Source: Scalesia atractyloides
Taxonomy: Eukaryota; Streptophyta; Magnoliopsida; Asterales; Asteraceae
DNA length: 64,000 nucleotides
Direction of reading: 5' to 3'
NCBI GenBank assembly: GCA_947069175.1
Contig: CAMTDV010000002.1
Location: 6,427,054-6,491,053, forward strand
Shown here: piece after piece, positions 11,619 to 21,600 of the stretch
How the letters are laid out: the number at the start of each line of letters is the position of its first letter
Numbering within the stretch: the stretch's first letter is position 1
The notes under the pieces: model-generated
Databases searched by the model: none
What the model saw: only the letters and a program-made list of their open reading frames with translations
Told to the model about the DNA's origin: nothing
Made by a program: the position numbers and the translations under genes

Positions 11619-12876
11619 GTGACAATGGTTGAAGCAGGAGATCCATCATGGATGTCGCCAATAATGATGTATCTGTTGCATGGTTCCTTACCAGAAGATA
11701 GAGCGCAAGCACGAAAGTTACGATGCAAAGCCCTCAATTATGAAATGATTGACGGTATCCTGTACCGACGCTCTTACATGGGTCCTTCGCTCCGCTGTGT
11801 TGACAAACATGACGCGCAATACCTGATCAAGGAGATTCATGAGGGACTATGTGGCATACATTCTGGGCCGCGCATGGTTGTAGCCAAAGTAAAAAGCGCA
11901 GGGTATTATTGGCCCGGAATGTACGTTGACGCGGTAGAGATCTTGCGCAAGTGCATGTCCTGCCAAAGGCATGCCCCTAAAACGTTGCGCCCAAAGAATC
12001 CTTTGGTACCCGTCACAACAACTTGGCCATTTCAACAATGGGCCATTGATTTAGTGGGACCATTTCCAGATGCGCCCCGCGCAGTAAAGTTTATCATCGT
12101 TGCGGTCGATTACTTCACTAAATGGGTTGAAGCCAAACCTTTAGCTTCTACTACAGCGATGGTAATTCGCAAATTCATCTAGGAATATATTATTTGCCGT
12201 TTTGGTCTGCCCATGCGCATTATTACAGACAACGGTCCAAATTTAACGGCTCAATAGCTGCAAACATGGATGACCGAAATGGGAATCCAGCATGTTTTCG
12301 CTTCTGTTGCGCACCCGCAAGCAAATGGTCAAGTTGAAAGCATAAACAAACAGTTGGTCGACGGTATCAAAGCCCGCCTTGGCACGACGAGGGTGGGTTG
12401 ACGAATTGCCTAGCATCTTGTGGGCACACCGAACTATGCCCAAGACTAGCACTGGAAAAACTCCTTTTAGCCTTGTATACGGCACGGAAGCTGCGATTCC
12501 TGCCGAAATTGGGTTACCATCTCCAAGAATGCTAGCCTTGGAAAAACAAGATAACAAAGAACAACGACGCATCAACCTATACTTATTGGAAGAGCGCCGA
12601 GAAAATGCAGCGATTCGCGAAGCTAAATACAAGTCCCAGCTTGAAAAGTATTACAACAAAAGGGTGCGCATCTGTTCCTTTTTGCCTGGTGACTTTGTTC
12701 TTCGCGATAATGAAGCGTCGAATGCCGAAAAACCGGGGAAGTTAGCCCCGCGATGGGAAGACCAATACGTAATAAATGAAGTATTGGGAAAAGGCGCGTA
12801 CACTCTGAAGCGTATAGACGGATCCAGCGTTCCCCGAACCTGGAACGCCCAGCAATTGCGCGGATGTTATATCTAA
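11619..12876 (+). pseudogene. Integrase domain of pol, broken
   Basis: The zinc-binding part (HEGLCGIHSGPRMV, GYYWPGMYVDAVEILRKC, MSCQRHA) and the catalytic core are recognisable: D in AIDLVGPFPDAP, D in IITDNGPNL, E in HPQANGQVESINK. Stops are TAG at 12180-12182 (relatives have Trp), TAG near 12255 (likely from CAG) and a TGA near 12400. A frameshift follows, then the C-terminal part (ILWAHRTMPKTSTGKTPF, SLVYGTEAAIPAEIG, PRWEDQYVINEVLGKGAYTL, RTWNAQQLRGCY) ends at 12876. No chromodomain is seen, as expected for Tat. Confidence 0.92.
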
Positions 12877-13247
12877 TCTCAGTCCTCTAAGCAACTTCTG
12901 AGCGTTGCGTAACGAGACTGCTTACTTTATTTTGTTATGTAATCTTAGTGGCAACCATAGACTTGCGCTTTGTCAGTATGAATAAAATACTTTGTCACTT
13001 CTTACAGTCTTATATATGTTCTTTACAAAATGCATGCAATTCCTTTGGATAAACAAAAACACAAACTCATGAGCCACAAGCTAATTGAATACTTACGCTC
13101 ACACATGAGAAAAGAATTTGTTCATTTGTCTATCCTAAACAAGTAATTGGTTCCATGCAAACATTGTAAAACTAAAATATATTATATTCACGATACTTGC
13201 GCAAAAGCGCAACGTTACAAGTTATCATACAGAAAATTACAAATTTC
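12877..13247. other. Non-coding spacer between pol and the antisense gene
   Basis: No ORF is supported on either strand. It holds the 3' ends of two convergent transcription units: pol on the plus strand and the antisense gene on the minus strand. An AATAAA on the plus strand at about 12981 could be a poly(A) signal for a pol-length transcript. Confidence 0.5.
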
Positions 13248-16170
13248 CTATTCTATGGACTTGGTTCCCGCCTGCTTCTCTGCTGAAGAAAAAATCTCCT
13301 TTAGCTTATCAACAAAGTCGTCTTGCGGCAGCGCGGCGTCCACAAGGTCAATAATCGGAATTTGCAATTGATCATATTTTTCCTTGGCAGCAGAATAAAT
13401 GGCGGCAGTATTTAGCCCATGCGTGGCAGCACAACTGGTATCCCATTCAATCTTCAGCGCATGGGCCACGTGCAAAGTACATTCTCTATAGCCCTCGGCG
13501 TGCCCATCATTGCGCGCCGCCACCATTAATTCTGCCACTCTCTCATCCAACTCCGTAGAGTTAAGGATGGCATTTGCGATCTGCACACAAATACAATCAG
13601 TATATGTTGCGACAATCAAACCAGACGAATAAAGAAAAGTGAATATTACCTCCACAATCCCATACTCCCGCAACCAGGTAAGCTGGTTCATGAGGGATTC
13701 GGTCAAGCTTTATACAGTAGCGCGAGCGACCTCCGTGTCGTTAGGTTTTTCATCGCCTTCAGTCAAACGACGGATCAACTCGGCTTTCTCTGTTCGGTGC
13801 AGGTTGACATCTTTTTTCAAACTGTCAACCTCAGCTTGCAACCGCTCCTGGTCAAAAAGCATAGCAGTTAGATCATCAATTTCTTTATTCTTAAGAAGTA
13901 GAGTCATTTTGGTTGATACCTCATTTTGCTCGCTTCTTTCTCGGTGTGAGCGCGCTTCTTCTGCTGCCGCAATTGCATCAGCTTTCTCTTTTTTGAGTTT
14001 CTCAATCTCGTTGCACACATAAATTTTTTCTTTATTATCACAGTCGCAAGCCTCCACAACGCGCTTGCGCTCGTCCGCATATTGCGCAGCAGACGCCTCA
14101 CACTTGCGCTTCTAAGACAGCGCAGCCCATTCTCCAGTCTTCTTCTCCTTCTCAAATTGGGCATTTTCCTCCTCAAAATCAACAAGAATCTTCAATGTCT
14201 TCTCCTTCTCAAGCTTAGCCCTCGCTTTCTCAAGCTCAACCTCGTCCCACTCCTTGTTCATATTGCGCCATTCGCGCACAATTCTATTTATGGTGGACGA
14301 GGCAAGGGCAGACTCTTGCAGATATGACTCGTAAGTGGCTTCATGGTCTTTTTCATCCTGGCGATTCACCTCCGTCGGCGGGAAAATGCCCTTATACCAC
14401 TCCTTACAGGAGTGCCAATCGGTAAAAACATCGCCCTGCTTAACCTTCCACACAGGCTGATGAATCGCAGAGGCCCGCCTCTCAGAATAAGAGCGATAAT
14501 AATAATCCCCAGGCGTCTCCTCTGGGCGAATGGGCGATTCCCCCTCCGAATCCTCAACAAACACAAAGCCTTCGCTTTGTGTTGAAGGTCCGGCTTCCTT
14601 AGAAATCAACCTTGACGGTTCCCCAGCATCTGTAGCCGTATCTTTAACCTGCTCGCCAGCAGGATTCTCAGTATCAAAATTTTTGGGCTCTTCTTCTGGA
14701 GCCGCCTTCTCAATGTGTTCCTGGACGATGGGGTTGGCTTCAGGAACAGGAGTTTCTTGCCCCGCATCTCCCTCAACATTCTCAGGCCTGCGCGGAGATG
14801 ATATAACAGATGAGGTGGCCGGCGCAGCCTTCACCATTTTCTCTGCAAAGCATATCAACAAATAACAAGTATCAGATTCTGCGCAACTTTTATGACAGAA
14901 ATGCGCAACAAACTAGACGTAACAGGTGAGAACTTCTTTGCAAAGGCATCCAGATTGCCCTTCTTACCAATGCGCGGGCGTGCAACCTTGGTTGGCACAA
15001 GAATTTTAGTCTTCACCTCCTTCCTCTTCCTAGTACGCTTCAACGCCTCTTCCGGGCTTGAAGGTATTTCCAAAGGATCATCTGGGTTCGCAGCAGGAAG
15101 AGATGAGGTGTCAACAAGTTCTTCTTCTTCGAATCAGGGTCTACGCCCAAGTTCAGCAAATCACCTGCATAATCAATCATATTGAGTAAAGGTTGCGCCA
15201 TTAAGTTATATTGCAATATCAACTTAGGCTTTGTATAGACTTATTTACCAGTCTTCGAACATGGTTGTGCCTCCAGATCCTCCTGCTTGGGAACTCAAAG
15301 TTCCCCAAGATTTGTGAGAACCAAGTGTCCTCACCGTCAGCAATAGGCATGGCGGCCATTTTTCCCTTCTCTCTCTTGAAAGAGACCAAGTAGAGAGGCG
15401 CAGCTACATAGCAAACATTTTTGCATCAGTACACATCTATTGAAAGATATTGCTAAGAAGTTAAAGGGTTACATACCAGTCTCATCTTCTGTATACACCG
15501 GTTTTTCTCGGCGTTCCTTCTTCCAAAAAATACTCATCCCGACAACGATGAGGGCCCTCTCCGGTAAAACAATATTGGGCACATCCTTAATATCTTGATA
15601 CCATACCTCGCCGGCAGGTATGGGAAGGGTCTCCAGCTCAATCTCATCACTACCCCGGAATGTCATCTTCATCCGGATCACTGCCGCCTTGATAAAGAAA
15701 AATTTATGCTTCCAGTCATGGTAGGACTTCGGCGGCACCAGCAACAAACGTTTGGCTTGCACACGCTGTTGGAATGAATAAAAACTCAACGAGCAGTGCA
15801 GCTGGTAGAAAACTCTAAACTTCTCGACCGACGGCAAGATCTGCATCGATCGGCAGATGAACTCGAAATGCCGGATCCTCACCATTCCCATCGGGCTCAA
15901 CTGAGAAATATGAATCTTGTAAAAATCAAGAATTTCCAGCAAGAAATGGGTCACCGGCAGCCGGAAGTTCCCTTCGGCAAAATAATCGTAGAATAATGTA
16001 ATGAAGCCGGCCGGCGCATCAGCCGCCATGGCACTCGCCTCCGGAAGAAACGCTTTCCAGGACGGAGCGAAAAGGAAGTTGGTGGCAAGATTATCAAAAT
16101 CTTTCTTCGACCACTTTAACGGTGGCAAACTTGACGACGACATCTCAGCAGAGCTTGCACCGGTAGCCAT
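13248..16170 (-). pseudogene. Antisense multi-exon gene in the Tat element (Transposase_28 / putative gypsy-type transposon protein)
   Basis: Exon 1 (16170-15477) starts MATGASSAEMSSSSLPPLKW and contains RLPVTHFLLEILDFYKIHIS, QLSPMGMVRIRHFEFICRSM and YQLHCSLSFYSFQQR. This is the pattern of the Pfam 'putative gypsy type transposon' family known from antisense ORFs of plant Tat elements. It ends at a good donor (ACTG|GTATGT). Exon 2 starts at 15403 after TATGTAG and runs to about 14930 with apparent single-base shifts (AAMPIADGEDTWFSQIL; MAQPLLNMIDYAGDLLNLG). Exon 3 starts at 14842 after TTTGCAG, is acidic (PEEEPKNFDTENPAGEQ), then forms a long coiled coil (VELEKARAKLEKEKTLKIL; CNEIEKLKKEKADAIAAAEE) and ends at 13650 (GAG|GTAATA). 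The last exon (13580-13248) reads NAILNSTELDERVAELM to KLKEIFSSAEKQAGTKSIE. In-frame TAG at about 14112 and TAA at about 13710 plus the exon 2 shifts suggest decay. Function of the family is unknown. Confidence 0.75.
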
Positions 16171-16275
16171 AACTTGAACTTTAAGGAAAACTTAGAAAGC
16201 TTTGAGGGTCGCCAGAATTTTTGAACGCAAATTTCTCTCAAGATTGGGTGAGGAAGCAAATGGATCGTTTATCCC

Positions 16276-16283
16276 TTTATATA
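16276..16283 (-). promoter_or_regulatory. TATA box for the antisense gene
   Basis: Read on the minus strand this is GTATATAAAGGG, a near-ideal plant TATA box, about 105 bp before the ATG of the antisense gene at 16170. It lies in the internal region, outside the LTR, so the antisense gene seems to have its own promoter between the PPT and its first exon. Confidence 0.65.
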
Positions 16284-16659
16284 CTAACCGCAATTAATGC
16301 ACGATTTGACTGCAATGACTTTTACGACCGTCACGTTTCCCCAAGTAACCGCAAGGGCGAGTGGGGAACAGTAACCTCTCCACGCCCGCGAGTGCCGCTA
16401 AAAAGCATTAAATACGGTAAGACAAGTACTTTTGACAACCTGTCAACAGTACCACCACGTCTCAAGAACGTGCGTCGTCACCAACTACACCACCCAAATA
16501 AGTGACACGTGTCTAAGCATATTTGAAATTCAAATACTTTTTCAAAATTTACTTACGACACAAGATGCATAAAGCAACAAAAAGCTAGTCCTTACCTAGC
16601 GCAGCACATTTATCTTAAGTCCTGTGCTCCACCTACTTTTTATTCTTACATAGGAGCAA

Positions 16660-16677
16660 CACTGGACTGGGGGGACT
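16660..16677 (+). other. Polypurine tract
   Basis: The G-rich run around ACTGGACTGGGGGGAC ends just before the TG of the right LTR (16678). This is the expected site for plus-strand priming, although the tract contains several pyrimidines. Confidence 0.6.
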
Positions 16678-17974
16678 TGAAGGGGTATGGTCCCAAAAAA
16701 CTTGCGCCAATCAAGGAAACCATACCCATTAATAACTTCTAAAGAAACTGTGCGCAGACTTCTTTGCCAAAATAAGATTTATTAGAACTTTACGCCAAAT
16801 ATCCAAGAGAGGAAAGCTTCATTTAACTACATTGCGCGGGCTCGCGCAAGGTTCAAAATTAACCTTGAACACTCTCTTTGGATAAATGCTTCATTTAACT
16901 ACCTTGCGCGGGCTCGCGCAAGGTTCAAAGTTAAGCTTGAACATTCTTGTTTGATAATGCTTCATTTAACTACCTTGCGCGGGCTCGCGTAAGGTTCAAA
17001 GTTAATCTTGAACATTCTTGTTTGATAATGCTTCATTTAACTACCTTGCGCGGGCTCGCGCAAGGTTTAAAGTTAATCTTGAACATTCTTGTCCGATAAA
17101 TGCTTCATTTAACTACCTTGCGCGGGCTCGCGCAAGGTTCAAAGTTAACCTTGAACATTCTTGCTTGATAATGCTCCATGCGCAAACTTTGCGCAGATAG
17201 TTATATCAAAGCAAGCATCCACCAAACGTTGAGCCAAGCAGCAAGGAAAAGAAGAAATATCAGTTAACTAACTTGCGCTTCTTGCGCAAGGAAACAGTAA
17301 ATTCTGAAACTTTCCCTTAGCAAAATCCTTAACTTGGTGCAGAAGCAAGGGGAATCTTTTCTGTTGTAACAGAATGTACACGTGGCGAATGATAGATGGA
17401 TAACAGTTGTGAAACCTTCTAGAAGCCGTTAACACCCAATCGTGCAAGCATCTTTTCGGTTATAACCAATTGCCACATGGCAGCATCTGGACGGCTGAGG
17501 AAGATCACGGTGATGGCATGCTCACATTCATAAGATGTAGTGATCTCATGTTGACACGTGGCGCCTCCCTAACCGCTGATGAGCTCACGATCCGTTTGCA
17601 CTAACAGATTGTCAACAAACGCTAACGGAATAACATAAGATTCCGTTAACGTTAACAATCTCTCTTTTTGGCGCCAAACACCGGCTATAAATAAGTAACT
17701 TGGAGTTCAAGGAAAGGTATTCACACTCAACTACTCTCTCACTTACAATACTTACTTCCGACTACCTGTACTTATTCTCACTCCGGAGGGTGGTCACGGA
17801 GAGAACCCCCCTTCTCCCCGTGGCGAGCTAACGGTGTTCTGTTTTGCAGGATCAGCCGGAGTATTGTTCTATTCAGCATCCATCGTGAAACCAAACGGAG
17901 GGTTAACCCTTTTATGCAGAGCCAATTCCATAGATCTACTTTGATTCCGGTCTAATTGATCTAGGGTTTGTTCA
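16678..17974 (+). repeat. 3' LTR of the Tat element
   Basis: It is 1297 bp long, begins TGAAGGGGTATGG and ends GGGTTTGTTCA, followed by the TSD copy TAGCT. It carries five tandem hairpin units (16816-17172) against six in the left LTR, and a TATA box at 17686-17693. It is otherwise collinear with the left copy. Confidence 0.92.
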
Positions 17975-17979
17975 TAGCT

Positions 17980-18655
17980 AATAATACAACATAAGTTTTA
18001 ACCACTTTTGGTGGAATAAGATGGGAGAATAATTTAGGTAACTTCTTTAATTTAGGTGGAATAAAGCAACAAACGCACCCTAAACAAACAACAAATCAAG
18101 TGAAGCAAAGAGATGGGGACAACGCCACAAAAAAGATCTCAAATATGTAAATAGATACCTATATGATATTCGTGAAAACACAGTAATTTTGATATTACAT
18201 TTGTTAAGTGGATTTTGCTCCTGTTGAACACCAAAGTATTTCGGCGCCTTCCACAAGAACCATAACAAAGAGTCTATCACACCTGACAAGAATTTCTTAT
18301 TAAATTTAGAATCATTTAAATCCAGATACGATACGTCGTTAACACTGCTCAGCAGTAAAATGACAGTACGTTTCGTCAATAATATATAACTGATTAAACA
18401 AAATTTAAACTCGGGATTTCGAATCATTCAACAACCACTATCCTATTAAACTCTCTATACAATTACCATATATGTTTTAATTTCTATCCATGTAAGAAAA
18501 TATAATAAAATTAAAAACAAAGTTGTAATAAATAAAAAAGATACATACTCGTATTTATTATTTTTCCCCCAATATCTCCTATTATTTTTCTATAGAACAA
18601 CACAACAATCATGCATTGATGTTCTGACAATGGTGCTTGTGAATTCGTTCTCAAA
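17980..18655. other. Intergenic and promoter region before the receptor kinase gene
   Basis: No supported gene. A minus-strand 115-codon ORF (18080-18427) contains the tryptophan-rich stretch VIDSLLWFLWKAPKYFGVQQ, which might be a fossil exon, but I do not recognise it. The last 200 bases are AT-rich and pyrimidine-rich and probably hold the promoter and 5' UTR of the gene starting at 18656; no certain TATA box was picked. Confidence 0.4.
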
Positions 18656-21600
18656 ATGTTCGCTATTTTGATGCTGTTGTTTAGTTTACAGAGGTTCGAT
18701 TCTACTGCTGATAGTTACGGTAATGAATCTGTTACTAAGTTACTTGAATTTAGTTGGTTTTTGATTGTTTTAGGGCTTTATTTGTGAGTACATTGTGTTG
18801 AGAATTGGTTTTTACATTGTTATTTGATAAAGTTATGTGTAAAACAGTTGATTGATTGATTGATGCTTTTGTGTTTAGGGTTTATTGGTTGGTTTTTGAT
18901 TGTTTTAGGGTTTTATATGTAAGTAAATTGTGTTGGAAAATGGTTGTTAACTTGTTATTTGATAAAGTTATGTGTAAAACAGTTGATTGATTGATGCTTT
19001 TGTGTTTAGGGTTTAGGGTTTAATGTGATTCTTGTTTATAGAAAAGGGGAAAAGGTATGGTTTGAATTTGTATGTTAAATCTAGTAATATTCGGATGCGA
19101 GTTGATATGCGTTTTTAGCAATGTATTAATGTCATTATTCTGTTTTCCTTGTTATAAATAGTTTATAGTTAGGAAACACGTAAAATCAGCACTAGGACTA
19201 GTGTACTGATGTAGTGCTTGAAAGGTTTGTGACCTTTACATTTGTCCAAAATAATGCTCACTGTGACAATGCAGTATGTATGTTTTTTGGTTTGGACCAT
19301 GAAGATTATAAACAATACCATTTTTATATCTGGTTTGTATCTTAATTTCTGTTGCTTCATATTAATAGTACTTTAACGCCAGAGGATTTGTAGACATTTT
19401 ACAGAGGTTTTTAGGTAAACGCGGAAGAAGTTGTAGTATAGTATTATGCATGCTGTTTGCAAATGACTGAATGAGAAAAAAGGGAACTTGTGAATATCTT
19501 CATTTATAGTCACATCATTACTTTGTTTTGCTTGTTATAAATGGCATTTAGTTAGGAAATATCAAAGGGATTATAAAGCTTAAAAGCAATTCAGCAGTGT
19601 CTCGAAATTCAAAGATATAAGGCTTTTTATTGTATGCATGGTTAAACTCGAATGTCACTCATTGTTTAGTAATGTAAGAGTGCTCTATATACTAAAATCA
19701 GCAGTGACTAGTGATAGATCTACTCATTCACATAGAGGTATTTTATTCTATGTAGCACTTGAAAGTTAACCTTTACGTTTTTTCTTTTTTCCAAAATGAC
19801 GTTCACTGTGACACTGAAGAGTAGATATATTTTGATAGGGACAGTGACTAAGTTACTTTAAGCGTGTCTGGTATTTGGATGACTAACTACGTGAAGCATG
19901 GACCCGTTTCTGCTTATGCATGTATGCTTGATAAGTTATTGTAAACATTACGATTTTCATATATGGGTGTCCAAAATCCAACTTTTGTAGACGTTTTACA
20001 TTTTCTTAAGTAATTGCGGAACAAATAGTACTATACCAATTCATGCTGTTTACACGGGGAAATGGGAAATCATAAAAAGATCTTCATTTATAATCGTGTT
20101 ATACCCTACCTAAAGCAGGGTCAAAAGATTACTATAAATGCACGTTGTTCACCAGGGTATTGGTCAAGTTAGGTAACTTATCTATGCATTTATAACAGGA
20201 AAAAATCTGCTTTGGTATTCGACATGTTGTACATGTAGATCCTCTGTTTCAGATTATCTATGATGATTATTTCCTAGTATATGAGAGCAGTTACATTATA
20301 CATGCTTTTACTTTATTGTTACAAACTCCGAACAAAATAAAAAAAATCAGATTTTTATTTTCACAAATATCCTATTGGAAATACTTTTAGTTTATCAGCA
20401 TGTAATGCACCACTTTCGTTCCGTTCATATAAAAGATCTATCTACAATCTTCTTCCTTGGTGCACAAATTTAATTTTTGTTTTATTTTAAGTAAAAGCAT
20501 TTATGCATGCAAAATGATAATATCGCATAGACCAGTAAGATAGTATATTAGCTACCTTGTTAAGCAAGGCAGCCTACACGTTATAATTACCAAACAATAA
20601 AAAACATCATTAAGCATTGGCTTATGTGGTTAATTCGTCAATCATATCTGATTTTGGGGCAGCTGATTACCGACAAGTGTATAGTTAAAATATCAAATAC
20701 ATAGCTCACTAACTAAATCTGTATAAGCTGAGTACTTTTAAGATAGTTGTTTGATACTCAAGACTGAAAATATATGGTCAGCAATATTATATTAAAAGAT
20801 CAATTGTAAATAGCACTACCATTGATATTTCATGTTATTTCTAACTGTTTAGCTTGCTCTGGATGGTGCTTTATGGTAGATTATTTTGTTGCAATTCATG
20901 TTAAAATTTTACTAATTTTCTGAGTCTTGATGTACCCAACAAATTGCTATCTTTGTCATAATTTGTTAATGTAGAAATTTACATCAATTAGTGTCTCTCC
21001 TTGTTTATCGCCATATACACATCAATGCAAATTCTAATAAGAGCTTTTAACTGTTGCTACTTCAACAATCCACATATTAAGTTCTCATGGTTTGGTGCTT
21101 TTGTTTTTTTTCATTAAAACATCTTTGTTTTTAGGTCCTTTTGCTGGTGCTACTGATAGCAGTAAGCTGCTACATCACTACCACCACCACCACCACCACC
21201 ACCACCACCACCACCATCATCGTCATCATCATAGGACGAGGACTCATGCAATCTCCCCATCTCCTTCCTCCGTACCAGGTTTGTATCTTTTATATACATT
21301 ATACTATTATAGATGCAATAATAGTTTAACATTTCTGTACCAGGTGTCCAGGTTTGTATCTTTTATATACATTATGCTATTATAGATACAATAATAGTTT
21401 TAACATTTTCCTTCTCATTGCCTACTTATTAGTAACGATGGCAAAATGCGCTAGTTTGGCGGGTTGGGTAAGGGGTCGAGCGGGTACTCTTTGATACGTG
21501 TCGAAACGGGTCGGGTTGCCCCAAAACATTCTTACTCCGTTTTTTACTTTTTGTTATAAATAACTAGAATGTCAAATATGATTAGGGTAGGTACTTTGGG

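Larger units (their letters stand above)
5999..17979 (+). mobile_element. Full-length, inactive Ty3/Gypsy LTR retrotransposon, Tat lineage
   Basis: The element runs 6004-17974 between a perfect 5-bp target duplication TAGCT (5999-6003 and 17975-17979). LTRs start TG and end CA. A primer-binding-like TTGGCGCCCACCG follows the left LTR directly, and a G-rich polypurine tract (ACTGGACTGGGGGGAC) precedes the right LTR. Domain order on the plus strand is gag with zinc knuckle, protease, RT, RNase H, a second archaeal-type RNase H, integrase. A second RNase H between RNase H and integrase is diagnostic of the Tat lineage (Retand, Grande, Ogre relatives). The plus-strand ORF is broken by more than ten stops and frameshifts, so the copy is defective. 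About 3 kb between integrase and right LTR carries an antisense gene. Confidence 0.93.

Noticed and set aside
18080..18427. Minus-strand 115-codon ORF with VIDSLLWFLWKAPKYFGVQQ
   Set aside because: It looks protein-like in its middle, but there is no recognised family, no start context and it is next to a transposon boundary; left as unexplained.
21141..21332. Poly-Thr and poly-Gly ORFs over the CAC repeat
   Set aside because: They are other frames of the same microsatellite; only the His frame joins the flanking ALE2 exons in phase.
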